Source of the DNA: Pisaster brevispinus
Lineage: Eukaryota > Echinodermata > Asteroidea > Forcipulatida > Asteriidae
Assembly: GCA_023634235.1 (NCBI GenBank)
Contig: JAMKCF010000028.1
Span: forward strand, 2,846,001 to 2,910,000
Direction of reading: 5' to 3'
DNA length: 64,000 nt
The position numbers were made by a program, and so were the translations under genes. Below the pieces are notes generated by a model, which worked only from the letters and a program-made list of their open reading frames with translations, did not search any database and was not told where the DNA came from. Shown here piece after piece: positions 1 through 9,832 of the stretch. How positions within the stretch are numbered: the stretch's first letter is position 1; the number at the start of each line of letters is the position of its first letter.

Positions 1-660
1 TTGATCTTACATCCGTCCTTCTTCATTTCATAACCTGCACTCACCTTCCTCAGAATCATCGACAGGGGCATCAATGCCAGAACAAACAGGAGCGGAGACA
101 GAGAGTCACCTTGGAAAATCCCTCTTCTTATGCATACCTTGCCCAGACTAGCAATTTTTGGCCAACAGATTAGTTCGCCATGTCTTCATGCTCTCACTTA
201 GAAGACGCTTTACTGCATCAGCCAGTCCAACCATATCCAGGCATTCCATTATCCACGTGTGCGATACCATGTCATACGCCTTCTTGTAATCGATCCACGC
301 CATTGCCAAGTTCGTCTTTCTGCTCCTGCAGTCCTTCAGTACAGCCTTATCGTTGATAAGTTGATCCTTCGTATCTCTGGACCGCTTCTTTCAGCCTTTC
401 TGCTTCTCTGGAAACAACTGCTGGTCATCCATATGACGATAGAGGTCTTCTGCAATCATACTGGTCAAGAGTTTATACATCACAGGTAAGCACGTGATTG
501 GTCTATAGTTACGAGCAATGTTAATGCACCTTTCTTGATGTCCTTCATGATCAGAACCGTTCTTGCCTCAGTCATCCAACATGGGACCTTACCATGTCCT
601 AGACAGTCTTGCAATTGTAGGGCCATTCGCTCATGCAAACTGCGAATGAACTATTCTGTT
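1..660 (-). pseudogene. Non-LTR retrotransposon reverse transcriptase fragment
   Basis: Reading the minus strand gives pieces of a LINE-type reverse transcriptase in the right order. NYRPITCLPVMYKLL lies near 480-525, then [12 protein letters not shown] at about 267-301, then RGIFQGDSLSPLLFVLALMP at about 65-130. The last is the FQGDSLSP block that precedes the catalytic centre of this enzyme class. The catalytic YxDD block would lie beyond the left edge of the window. The frame is broken: there is an in-frame stop at about 391-393 and a shift near 525-540, and homology fades by about 660. Such enzymes copy the element RNA at a nicked chromosomal target. This copy is truncated and dead. Assignment to reverse transcriptase is firm; the clade is not resolved. 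Confidence 0.85.
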
Positions 661-1267
661 TTTGTTCTAATATTATTAAACAGCTACTCGAGCAAGTAAT
701 TCTTAACGGTAATGCTATTAAAATGTGTTTATAATGTGTTTGTTTATAATTTAATTGTAATTTTAAAAATACCGTTACTCTTCTGAATTTTCATATTTTT
801 TGATCAAAATATTACGCCCCAATCTCAAGGTTTTGAAAAACTAGCTATACCTCTACCACTGATGGCATGCGTCAAAATAACAACTCCTTGACGTCATGTG
901 TGGGATGTTGCGTTGTTATACCTCCATGTTGCAACAAAGCAGCTATACAAAATGGAGCGTCCTTATATGACACAATAGGAGTGATGATGTAACAGAGCTT
1001 TTCACAAATCTTTCTGAAGTAAAGCACACAACAAGGGTGTTCAAAAATTATTGGTTTTTTTTTTTACATTTAAAATCTTAAATCTCAAGTGAACTCAATT
1101 TCCTTATTGATTGGAAACATTTCAGCAAAGATGAGTTGTATCTGTTTTTTGTTTGAGCTGGTCTTTAACGATTAACCTCTTTTGGTAGCACTGTTTTGTA
1201 CTTTGTACAGTTTTGCTTGTTTTGATAAATGCCATTTTCTTGTGTAGTTTGTATTACTCGATTCCAG
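661..1267. other. AT-rich spacer, no gene seen
   Basis: AT-rich sequence between the retroelement remnant and the first CTR9-tail exon. I see no coding stretch and no clear repeat. If the CTR9 exons are a real gene end, this is intron. Confidence 0.5.
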
Positions 1268-1399
1268 ATGGCCCGTCAACAAAAAGTGGAACAGCGAAGT
1301 AAAGAGTAGATGGAGAAGAGAGCTCGAGAAAACCAAAACATCCTTGTGGTTACTGAACCCAAACCAGTCCGCAAAGGAGGTGGTGGTAGGCGTGGAAAA
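1268..1399 (+). pseudogene. CTR9: CTR9 C-terminal exon (basic linker), nonsense codon
   Basis: After a CCAG acceptor the frame reads QQKVEQRSKE, a TAG at 1307-1309, then MEKRARENQNILVVTEPKPV and RKGGGGRRGK. In CTR9 proteins the end of the Lys/Glu-rich coiled coil is followed by a NILMFTGE-like strand and a GGGGGRR stretch, and this exon has the same order. CTR9 is the TPR scaffold of the nuclear PAF1 transcription-elongation complex. The amber codon lies inside the coiled coil, and the frame ends at a TGA (1412-1414) without a clear GT donor. Both suggest a decayed copy, though sequencing error is possible. The next pieces of the same tail lie at 1,825, 2,287 and 2,931. Confidence 0.75.
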
Positions 1400-1688
1400 G
1401 TTGGACAAATTTGATTTCAATTATTTGTAAAACGAATGCTCATAGGAATTTCTTTATTTATTCATGATTACTTTTGACCTAGATTAGTCCTTTATTTCTG
1501 TGTAAACCGAGAAAAATTGTTTATTCTGAGGTATATAGAGAATACATAACACAACAGTTTAATGTAAGATTATTAAATTTGTATGAGTAACTATGACAAA
1601 AATATTTATGAGGCTGAATTAGTTACGATTGAAATAGCAAAATGATTCATTTGAAAGGTTCTCTGGATCATATGAAACAGTGTAATGA

Positions 1689-1764
1689 ATAATCATGGAT
1701 GATTCTATGGATAATCATGGTTGAGTCTATGAATAATCATGAATGAATCTATGGATAATCATGA
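1689..1764 (+). repeat. 22-bp tandem repeat, about 3.5 units
   Basis: The string ATAATCATG recurs at 1689, 1711, 1733 and 1755, an exact 22-bp spacing, with the rest of each unit (GATGATTCTATGG and variants) diverged. It is a small minisatellite in the presumed intron between CTR9-tail exons. Confidence 0.85.
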
Positions 1765-1824
1765 GGCATTAATACTCATGAGGTTGAATTATTCATGATA
1801 AAAATCCAACGGCGAGATATATAG

Positions 1825-1947
1825 CGAGGGCAGTGACAGTGAGATGGACACGGGAGAAGCCAAACCCCAAAAGAAGCGAAAGAAGCAGCGAAGTGACGAA
1901 GAAGGAGACGGCGATGGGAAACGAGAAAATTAGGCCAAGAAAAGAAG
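1825..1947 (+). pseudogene. CTR9: CTR9 C-terminal acidic/basic exon, nonsense codon
   Basis: The frame from 1826 reads EGSDSEMDTGEAKPQKKRKK followed by QRSDEEGDGDGKREN, a TAG at 1931-1933 and AKKR. This matches in style and order the acidic and Lys-rich patches after the coiled coil in CTR9 (an EEGSDDDE... block followed by KPKKRR). It is bounded by TAG at 1822-1824 and by AG|GTTAGA at 1948. The in-frame stop would remove everything downstream, which argues for a pseudogene or a reading error at that base. On the other strand the same bases give only a low-complexity Phe/Ser-rich frame. Confidence 0.7.
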
Positions 1948-2286
1948 GTTAGAAATAAACTAACAAAGAAACTTGTAAAATTTGTAAACAAATGTTTTCA
2001 GCTATGACCATTAGAACACGAGAAATTTTCAAAAACTGAGTCAGGGCAAAAGTTTTAAGGACTCTAGTAGGTTTGTTGATTTGGTTATTTTCCAGTAGAT
2101 AAGATTCTTATGAAAATAGGGGGGGTGGAAGTGTCTCCAACCTCATGTCAAAACTGATCATGAAAGTAAGAAAGCAAAAGTCCAAAGAAGAATTTTCAGG
2201 TATAAAATGATTTTGAAGAGTGTCTCCTTAACACAAATGAACTATTTACTTTATCTTCTCATTAAACCAAATCTCGTAAGACATGA

Positions 2287-2469
2287 GACGGTGAGGAATC
2301 GGCCCTGCACAAGCGCAAGGAGCGCAAGTCCGGCGAGAGCAGAGCATCTCGCAGCTGCAAAGGGATCCGAGAATCCCTGATTGAAGAGGAGAAGCCTGGC
2401 AAGTTTAAGTCCAAGGCTATCGTGTCTTCTAGTGAGTCGGACTCAGAGGGAGAGAGGCTTCAGATTGAT
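2287..2469 (+). pseudogene. CTR9: CTR9 C-terminal exon with the KSKAIVSSSESDSE motif
   Basis: The frame reads ESALHKRKERKSGESRASRS and, further on, KPGKFKSKAIVSSSESDSEG. The segment KSKAIISSSDDSSDED is a recognisable landmark near the C-terminus of animal CTR9, and this is its counterpart. No internal stop is seen within the matching part. The splice borders are unclear: a GTGAGT donor-like string lies inside the motif at about 2431, and no good acceptor is seen just upstream of 2287. I place the exon by homology rather than by splice sites. Confidence 0.75.
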
Positions 2470-2930
2470 CAGACCAGTTCATTTCAGTTTTTGTCTATCT
2501 CTTTCTATCAAAGGGACACATTGGGCGCTCTAGGATGTAAAAAACATTTGTTTTGAAATGAATGTGGTTGGAAAAGTATTTTAAAAGTAGACTACAGTGA
2601 TTCGCAGAAATATTCCTTGAATTTGTGTGGGTTTTGTGTAAACAGAACACAGTCTTCTGTTTTCTAGAACCAAAGTTTTTTACTCTACAAAATGGCAGTT
2701 TGTATGTTCCGTTTGTTGTATTTCAAAAGGAAAACTTGTGTTTTTCAATCACAACTCACTAATGACAAAACACATCATTAGGACACCAGACCAAGTAATT
2801 TATGGCTTGATGTCATTCTGCTTAGAAAAATTGATATTCTTCAAAACAAAGCATTAAGATTTATGAAGTTTTACAAAATTACATCCTCTTAAATGATGGC
2901 ATTCGTTATTTTATTTCCTTTTTATTTTAG
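2470..2930 (+). other. Presumed intron of the CTR9 tail
   Basis: AT-rich sequence ending in a good pyrimidine tract and TTTTAG at 2925-2930, directly before the last CTR9 exon. No gene or named repeat is seen in it. Confidence 0.5.
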
Positions 2931-3303
2931 TGACAATGAGGAAATGTCCGGTAGTCAGAAACCGTCACCGTCTAAGAGTTGTGGTCGCATCCGCCGTATC
3001 GCCTCGGACTCCAGCGACTCCGATGAAAGGAAGTCAAGATCCAAAGGTCAAGATCAAGCTTCTGGGTCTGAGTCCGAGGGGGAGAGTAAACCTCGTAGCA
3101 AGGCACTTCAGTCAGACAGTGATGAGGAATCAGGGGGTGAGGGTCAGAGGTCAGGTAGCAAAGCACAGAGGTCAGGCAGTGAGGGTCAGATATCAGATGC
3201 TGGATCAGGAAACGAGGAGGCAGCATCGGAAGGAGAGGGGTCCGGCGGGGAAGAAGCAGGGTTGGACGGAGCGGCGTCTGGTAATGAAGGGGTCGCTGAC
3301 TGA
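2931..3303 (+). CDS. CTR9: CTR9 last exon, Ser/Asp/Glu/Gly-rich tail (partial gene)
   Basis: An open stretch of about 123 codons follows a TTTTAG acceptor and ends at TGA 3301-3303. It begins DNEEMSGSQKPSPSKSCGRI and continues as a Ser-Asp-Glu-Gly-Gln repeat-like tail, the same composition as the extreme C-terminus of CTR9 (SD/SE-rich, with RSGS and GSGNE runs). It has no enzymatic motif; acidic, phosphorylatable tails of this kind are typical of elongation factors. It is the only intact exon of this tail. The final residues and the stop may not be native, because homology to the downstream CUB block starts inside this exon (about 3290-3305). An alternative frame of 159 codons over the same DNA is a shadow. 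Confidence 0.75.
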
Positions 3304-3475
3304 GGAGACCTCCTGTCTGTCAACTTTCATTGGACTATCCACCAGATGCCAAGTGTCAGTGGCTGAAACACTCGCAATTAGACGTCAGGGTTCAGATTGT
3401 TTTCAGTGAGTTCAAGTTGGAAAAACTTGGCGGGAAGCTGCACATCTGACTACCTCAAGATCAGAATCTTTCTCC
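3290..3475 (+). pseudogene. CUB-gene exon, copy A, fused to the CTR9 stop
   Basis: From CGCTGACTGAGGAG at about 3293 the sequence matches copy B at about 19,499 (CTGACTGAGGAGCCTTCCAG). In copy B it belongs to an exon reading CSKVLTAD, stop, GAFQSVNF, which resembles the first strands of a CUB domain. Copy A carries about 90 extra bases before the shared end (CGGGAAGCTGCACATCTGAC). The upstream half of the exon is replaced by CTR9 tail, so this is a rearrangement joint. Confidence 0.6.
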
Positions 3476-3789
3476 TTAAGATTTAAACAACTTGTGAAAT
3501 ATGTTTCAAATATTTCCCATTGAATTTGATTGGCTGAGAGAACAATTTTTTATAACCTGCCCACACTTTTTTGTTCACATAAGCAATTTTCAATCAATTT
3601 GTTCTAGAGACAATCTTACAATGCTGAAATGATCTTAGATTTTTAATTTTAAAGATGTTGATCATTTTTTTGCAAATCCACTTATCAGTGAAATAATGTT
3701 TACATTGTTTCCCACTTCTTGAAGAAAACTGTTTGAAAGATCTTCAGATGTATTTTTGACAATTCTTGATTTGATTGTGTCATTTACAG

Positions 3790-3960
3790 CTGCGTGATTT
3801 GAGGACAGGCCAGAACATCAACCTGTGCAGCCAGCTTGGCCCAATCGACCGGTCAACCATCTGGAGGGAAGTCCTGCTGGAGTTTGTCTCTGATGAATCA
3901 AACTCCTTTCCAGGATACTCAGCTTATTATACGGTGTTGCCATGGATACCTGACTCTCCA
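3790..3960 (+). pseudogene. CUB domain C-terminal half, copy A
   Basis: After a TTTACAG acceptor the frame reads LRDLRTGQNINLCSQLGPID, then EVLLEFVSDESNSFPGYSAY. The order Leu-Cys, then a hydrophobic strand with FVSD, then a GYSAxY ending is the C-terminal half of a CUB domain, an extracellular beta-sandwich. Copy B at 19,919-20,090 has the same exon with a good CCAG|GTTTGT donor. Here the donor reads CCATGTTTGT, so the splice site is lost. The exon runs on as an open frame to a stop at 3982-3984. The parent is probably a secreted or membrane multi-CUB protein; its identity is not resolved. Confidence 0.65.
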
Positions 3961-4029
3961 TGTTTGTTGAGAAATGGGTGTTAAATCTCAGTGTAGGCAG
4001 TAAAATTACCTTATTTTCCTTCATACTTG

Positions 4030-4590
4030 ACGCGGCTTATCTGACTTCCACAGGTGCAACAAAATCACTGCGTCTTTTCTAATGGTGTGTCTTATCTGGT
4101 ATCACTATAGATCATTGTGATGATCACTGTGTGAAATTAAATTCATCCTCTAAAATGAGCCTTTCATTTGCTCATGGTAATGTTGTCACATTATTTAAAA
4201 TAACGCAGTGTGTAGTTATAAATTGTAGTTTTTAAGGTTTAGCGTAGTTTTGAGGTAAGCAGCTGTACATGAGATTGGACCTTTAGCCTAATTTCATTAA
4301 ACACAAAATGTTATGCGCGCAGTATAAAATTGCTGAGCAGAAATAGGTTATCAGCCTAAATGCCATAGTAAAGGTTGCTACGCCTGGTACCTAATTGTTC
4401 ACTTATCTGACTTTCAAATGTGCAACAAAAATCACTGCGTCTTATCTAATGATGGGCCTCTGGTATCACTATTTAGATCATTGTGATGATAACTATGTGA
4501 AATTAAATTTATCGTGTGAAATAAGCCTTTCATTTGCTCAGGGTAATGTTGTCATATTATTTAAAGTAGCAGTTATTGCTGCATTGCAAA
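4030..4590 (+). repeat. Two intronic repeat copies in CUB copy A
   Basis: A block containing GCAACAAAAATCACTGCGTC, a TGATGATAACT stretch and CCTTTCATTTGCTCAGGGTA occurs at about 4050-4220 and again at about 4400-4590. A third copy is at 5575-5720 and a fourth in copy B at 20,150-20,350. They are imperfect direct copies, probably from duplication of the CUB gene unit. Short open frames in them carry no recognisable domain. Confidence 0.7.
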
Positions 4591-4834
4591 TAAACATATC
4601 CAAAAAAACTGATTACTGTTGGAGAGAGCACAGCAGTCTTTTGAAGGTGATATCTAATTTTGTCATCTTTACCATCTTATATTACTAGTAGTTGAGTACA
4701 AAGAAAGACACAGGTTTTCTCGTAGTTAGGCGCTAACAGCGTTTGTGTGTTCTATGGGAAATCCTGTAGGTATGGGTTCAAGACAAAAGCCTTGAGTTTT
4801 AAAACCGATTATCTCTGAACTTTTCAAATTTCAG

Positions 4835-5025
4835 CGTAGTGTGTAAACGTCTTCCATGTGCCAGCCCTTGCCATATCTCTGACCGAAGACCTGCCTACAC
4901 TACACCTCCTCCCAGCAGACTGCGGCTGTCAGATCCTCTTTACTCTCCCTCCTGAAGAGACTGCACTTCTCGTCATTCATGAGCTTGTGATACCCGATGC
5001 TGACTGCGAGAAACATTATTTTGAG
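4835..5025 (+). pseudogene. CUB domain N-terminal/middle half, copy A
   Basis: After TTTCAG the open frame contains ADCGCQILFTLPPEETALLV then IPDADCEKHYFE and a GAG|GTACTT donor. A Cys, a hydrophobic strand with LPPEE, a hydrophobic strand and a second Cys followed by a Tyr-Phe strand fit CUB strands between the first two disulphide positions. Two bases after the acceptor a TAG lies in the reading frame, so either the acceptor is different or the exon is dead. The equivalent in copy B (18,960-19,103) has a further stop and a shift. Confidence 0.6.
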
Positions 5026-5574
5026 GTACTTTTCATCAAGTTAATGTTGCAAAGCAATTTTTTTTATACTGGAGTGTACAGACTAGCAATGTTACGCACA
5101 GAGTGGAGGCTTCTGGGAATAATAGCAGGCAGTAGACTTACCAGGTACATCCATTGTCTTCGGAGATGTGTGCATGCTCACTACTATGTCAACAATGGAA
5201 AATAACCCAGTGTGTTTGCTGCCACCTAGAGTTCCAGTGATGGAAACTAGAGATAAACCTTCCCTTTATAATTCTATTGGTGTTTGGCAGTTTACCTTCA
5301 TTCCCACTTGATGGTATGTGACATCCACAAAACGTCAACAAACATTCTCAAGAAAAGTTCAAATAACAAGGTAATGTCTGCAAACCTTTCCTTTTTATGT
5401 AAATTTTGCAAATCGAATTTGGAAGTTCTGAAGGTCAGTTTTCTTGTGCAAGGTATATTTGGAAACAACCACAATAATAAGTTGACTCTTGATCAGCAAA
5501 ACTTGTTTTAAAAATATGCTTTTATTGTGGTGTTTTTCCGAGAATCTTCTCTTGTTTTTCTACTTTTTAAAGAC

Positions 5575-5720
5575 TGACGATTTAGCCACCTTGTGCTACA
5601 ATCGTTACTGTGAGAAATTATATTTATCCTGTAAAATGAGCCTTTCATTTGCTCAGGGTAATGTTGTCATATTGTTTAAAATAACGCAGCGTGTAGTTAT
5701 AAAGTGTAGTTTTTAAAGTT
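5575..5720 (+). repeat. Third intronic repeat copy in CUB copy A
   Basis: Carries the same CCTTTCATTTGCTCAGGGTA core and the downstream AACGCAG(T/C)GTGTAGTTATAAA string as the copies near 4.2 and 4.5 kb. Confidence 0.7.
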
Positions 5721-5938
5721 ACGCGTAGTTTTAAGGTAAGCATCTGTATAAGAGATTGAACATTTAGCCTAATTTCATGAAGCCTGTTAGCACACAAAAA
5801 ATGCTATGCACAGTATAAAAATGCTGAGTAGAAATAGGTTATGATCAGCCAAAATGCATAATGACTGGCGTACCTAACTAATATTGTACTTTTCATCACT
5901 GTGATATTCTCTTCTTCTTTTTTCCGTCTATCATCGAG

Positions 5939-6135
5939 GTTGTAATATAATGCTGACATCAGAGCCTGGAATCATTCAATCTCCGAACAACGCTTCCAGC
6001 ACCCGTTATATAACTGCTCCCTTGTGTGCTTTCAGCAATCGTTGTCAAACTGACGTCCCATGGCAGTACGTGATGCTTTCCTTTAGTCAACTCAAACTTT
6101 AATCCGATCTGCAATGCACGAAGGACTTCATTGAG
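5939..6135 (+). pseudogene. CUB domain N-terminal half with nonsense codon
   Basis: The frame reads CNIMLTSEPGIIQSPNNASS, then Tyr, a Cys-containing strand and WQYVMLSFSQLKL, a TAA at 6100-6102, and CTKDFIE before GAG|GTAAGA. PGIIQSPN, the aromatic-rich LSF strand and the C-x-K-D-F-I-E strand are the standard CUB signature for the first half of the domain. The ochre codon sits in the turn before the second Cys. No counterpart is found in copy B, where the corresponding interval is missing between about 20,580 and 20,600. Confidence 0.75.
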
Positions 6136-6866
6136 GTAAGAACAGGGTTTTACTGTTAATTTTTCTCCAACTGATTTGACTGCTGGAAAAAATGTCTTTG
6201 GATTTCAATTATAAGATAGAATCAGAAGCACACTGTATTTGTTAATCTTGTTGGTAAAGGCATGGGATCAAAACTACAACTGCTTTCCCACAGAAGGTCT
6301 GTAGCCAGCCTCTGTCTTTTACACGGATGTTTGCAAGGTAAACGTGCTACCTGTGTGTCCGACCTGGTTCCTCCTATCAGGATGTTTGAGTGTTAAACCA
6401 GGCTTTCTGCTTGTTAATCTTGCTTGGCTGAGATATAGAACAAAAAGCAATCCAACAGCTTTATTCCATGTACATCTCTTTGGAACTCCTTACCTGTTAA
6501 ATCAACATTTCTCTCCATCCTACAATCTAAACAGATTTCAGACGCAAATCTACCTTTAGCTCCCTGAGTTATTCTCATATTGAATGTTTTTTGTCTTGTA
6601 CGTAACCCCCAAAACCAAGAGTGGCTTTAAGCCTTGTTTTGGGCAAACGTGCTTTAAAGTTATAAAAAAAACACAAGGTCATAACTTGACAGGTTGAAAG
6701 GTCATATCTAACACGCTATAGCAAGCACACATTTTGCTCCACGCGATAAGGTCGTATCTCTTTTAATTGTTTTTTGCCTACACTTATTGCACTACCAACA
6801 ACAATTTCAATTGCAACCTGGCTCCACTGACATAGTGAAATCTTTTCTTTTTTTGTGTGTGTTCAG

Positions 6867-7028
6867 ATTCAGGACGTGATACCCAAGAAGCGTCTGTCTT
6901 CTGTAGGGATGCAAATACTTTCACTTGGATCACCGAGGGAAGTGAAGTCATCGCAAAATTCCAAACAGACGACGAGTAGTGCTTCCAAAGTTGCAGAGAG
7001 CTCGAGAGAAAGAGACATTTTCCTGTAA
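6867..7028 (+). pseudogene. CUB domain C-terminal half, copy A
   Basis: After GTGTTCAG the frame reads EASVFCRDANTFTWITEGSE and VIAKFQTDDE, then TAG at 6977-6979. The FC(R/G) turn, the threonine-rich strand and the strand ending in a TDD acidic loop fit the second half of a CUB domain, where FCG is usual. Copy B (21,105-21,244) keeps FCG and continues SKIAESLREGDIFL to a TAA. Copy A is shifted relative to B after the acidic loop and uses an earlier stop. This looks like the last coding exon of the parent gene. Confidence 0.65.
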
Positions 7029-7265
7029 AGTGTTGGACATCAGAGTGGTTGGACGGCAGCTTTTTCCATGTATGAACTGAATTATGGCTATCAGTACAGG
7101 TAGTGGTCAGCCTACTGGTCTTTATTTTTTGTATAGTTTATTATCTGCTTGTCGACCGACCAGGTTCATATTGTAATATTAATAATAATATTAATAATTA
7201 TGTGTATTATTTTAAATGGAATGCATGGGTGTGTTGACTGCGGTTTGGCTGGTGGGATTCGACTT

Positions 7266-7789
7266 GGAGGCATAGGTTTGTGAGTTTGTTGTGTGAATGA
7301 TGATGATTAGTGGGCCCTGTGTGTTAGGTAACTTATGCCTTCTTGCCCATCCAGTGTCATGCTATATATTCTATGTTCTCCAATCACGCACTCATGCATT
7401 TGCTTTCTTCGAGATAATAATTATTTGGTAGAGACTGAATATCTAGGAGTTGCCTTCATTTTTATTGACATTTTATCGACATACTTGCATTGTATAAGAT
7501 AATTAAATGTACATGTATGTGTTTTTTGGAGGCATAGGTTTGTGAGTTTGTTGTGTGAATGATGATGATTAGTGGGCCCTGTGTGTTAGGTAACTTATGC
7601 CTTCTTGCCCATCCAGTGTCATGCTATATATTCTATGTTCTCCAATCACGCACTCATGCATTTGCTTTCTTCGAGATAATAATTATTTGGTAGAGACTGA
7701 ATATCTAGGAGTTGCCTTCATTTTTATTGACATTTTATCGACATACTTGCATTGTATAAGATAATTAAATGTACATGTATGTGTTTTAT
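7266..7789 (+). repeat. 262-bp perfect-looking tandem duplication
   Basis: The block starting GGAGGCATAGGTTTGTGAG at 7266 is repeated from 7528 with an exact 262-bp offset and almost no differences by eye. Copy B of the segmental duplication has only one such block (from about 21,453). The duplication is therefore private to copy A and young. It lies in the presumed 3' flank of the CUB fragment. Confidence 0.95.
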
Positions 7790-8198
7790 TGACCGCCTGC
7801 ACAACTCTCAACAGTTTGTACAGGTGTTTACAGAGAGAATAAATCCCAGCCAGATCCACAGTCAACATCCAAAAGCTGGATATAGCTGTGTAGGGCGTCA
7901 CTTTAATCTTTCTAATCACTCCATTTCTCTCATGATTTTACAGGGCTTTGAGGCACTAGGAAACCACAAGATTGTACGTATGAGTAGGGAGAAGCTATGG
8001 ATAAGGCGTCTTCAGACCATTCAACCCCATGGTCTAAACATCCAAGAAGGAAATGTCTAATAACCTTTTGTCTTTGCCTTCTCCTTTTTACCACAGATTC
8101 TCCTCTCCAGACTGCCTCATTCACTAATCAATTACTTTTGTCTCCCTCTTCCCATCATTTATTTTTTACTTTTTGAGGCTTTGCATGATGAGGTATCA

Positions 8199-8938
8199 AT
8201 GTATATTCAGTTTGCATTAACACCGTATGTATATCTACTAGCTATGTAGATTTGTTCTAATGAACTAGGTCTTGCTTTTTTAACATTTTTTATTCTACTG
8301 CCGCAGAGTAGATTTGGAAATCGGAAGACTACTTCGGGAGACTACTTAGTTCTGAAAAGAACTGTCCAGCTTATTAGCTACTACCTGGGCGGTGGGTAGG
8401 AAATTGGCCGGGACTACTACTTTGGCTTCATAGTGAATTCGATCGAGGGAACTTCTCAGTATTAACTTCATTGCCGCGGAGTGAGTTCTTAATTGGTCTC
8501 AACATTTAGACTAGCTTCCTCTAGTCATCGTCTCCGGACAATGACTAGAGCAAGCTAGTCGGTTTCGACTAGCTTGCTCCAGTCATCGTCTCCTAACGAT
8601 GAGACGATGACTAGAGCAAGCTAGTCGAAACGTTGAGACCAATTAAGAACTCACTCCGTGGCAGTGAAGTTAATAACGAGAAGTCCCCTCGATCCTATCC
8701 ACTATGAAGCCAAAGTAGTAGTCCCGGCCGATTTCCTACCCTCCGCCCAGGTAGTAGCTAATAAGCTGGACAGTTCTTTTCAGAACTAAGTAGTCTCCCG
8801 AAGTAGTCTCCCGATTTCCAAATCTACTCTGCGGCAGTAGAATAAAAATACAATAAAAAGCAAGACCTAGTTCTTTAAGAACAAATCTACATAGCTAGTA
8901 GATATACACATGGTGATTACTGCAAACCGAATATACAT
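8199..8938. mobile_element. Long fold-back (inverted-repeat) element, copy A
   Basis: Two arms of roughly 300 bases are inverted copies. ATGTATATTCAGTTTGC at 8199 pairs with GCAAACCGAATATACAT ending at 8938. TACTGCCGCAGAGTAGATTT (about 8298) pairs with AAATCTACTCTGCGGCAGTA (about 8821-8840). The TAGTAGCTAATAAGCTGGACAG motif and its complement sit in mid-arm. The centre holds further small palindromes of CTAGCTTGCTC(C/T)AGTCATCG. No protein is encoded. The structure fits a non-autonomous fold-back transposon. Related copies: 22,076-23,169, and one arm in each CTR9 tandem unit. Confidence 0.9.
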
Positions 8939-9240
8939 CATTTATTTTGTCTTTTGTATTCGTTCCTCTTGTGGTCAAACCAGCCCCTCCCCCACCCCAC
9001 CCCCTTTTGTTACCCTCCTTTGTGTTCATCCTCCTGCTTTCTCTGTGTGCTTTCATCTCTAACGTCTATCTCCACTCCACTTTTTATGTTTGTAGTCTTG
9101 TCATTTTGCCTTCAAGAAAGACTGCTAGGGTCGAAACGTCAGGCCACTATCTATTTTTGTGTGTGTAGTAGTTTTTCCATGATTTTTAGAGCCAATTTGT
9201 AATAAGTTTTTTGCTGAGAATTTTTTATTCATGCTCATTT
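8939..9240 (+). repeat. Dispersed repeat with CT-rich tract and GGTCGAAACGTCAGGCC
   Basis: GGTCAAACCAGCCCCTCCCC, a long C/T-rich tract and AGACTGCTAGGGTCGAAACG recur in the same order at about 23,231-23,445. The GTCGAAACGT tail is a motif I associate with retroelement-derived repeats in invertebrates. Two overlapping short open frames here (about 73-82 codons) follow the pyrimidine tract and are not taken as genes. Confidence 0.65.
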
Positions 9241-9433
9241 GTATTTAGAACAACTGATTTAATGTCTGGTCATATTGTTACTTTCAGTGCATATAATTAT
9301 ATACAGTATATTTTTCTTAAGTGTGAGGGACTGTTTATGTATAATTTTCTTGTGTATGAATCTCACAAGTAAGTCAAATTGTGAGTTTGAGGTGCATATA
9401 TAGTTTAAAGGTGTAAATCAATGAAAATCATGG

Positions 9434-9832
9434 TTGATATTTTTTGACAATTTGCTTGATTCAGCCATGGTTTCTTATTTTCCCTTGAAAAGCTACAAGA
9501 GCCGTGTTAATGACAAGCCTTGGCTTGCACCTCACATAAATGTTTTTGACCGTCAAATTAATATTATGTTGGGTAATAGTTATTATTGGTATGACTCTGC
9601 TCTTTCATCGCTTAGCCTTGACTCTTTGGCTGGTAGGAGAGAGGCACACTGCAGGCGTTTTGCTAATGAACTTGCTAATAACCCTCACACTAAAGACCTC
9701 CTTCCCCCTACCAGGCATGAGAGTCATGGTCGAAATCTCCGAAATAGGCATCATGTTTCAACCATCCCCACCAGATCCAGTCGTTTTAAAAATAGCCCTG
9801 TTCCTTATTTCATAGGTTTAATTAATTCTTAA
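9434..9832 (+). pseudogene. LINE ORF2 remnant: linker joined to extreme C-terminus
   Basis: An open frame of 132 codons. Its first third (LLDSAMVSYFPLKSYKSRVN then DKPWLAPHI) resembles the segment of a non-LTR polyprotein between endonuclease and reverse transcriptase. Its last half (LAGRREAHCRRFANELANN, LLPPTRHESHGRNLRNRHHV, then SRFKNSPVPYFIGLIN) resembles the final C-terminal segment. The whole reverse transcriptase core is missing between them, yet the frame is open across the joint. It ends at TAA about 9830, followed by an AT-rich 3' region to about 10,140. It is inactive: no palm domain, no catalytic residues. Confidence 0.75.
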
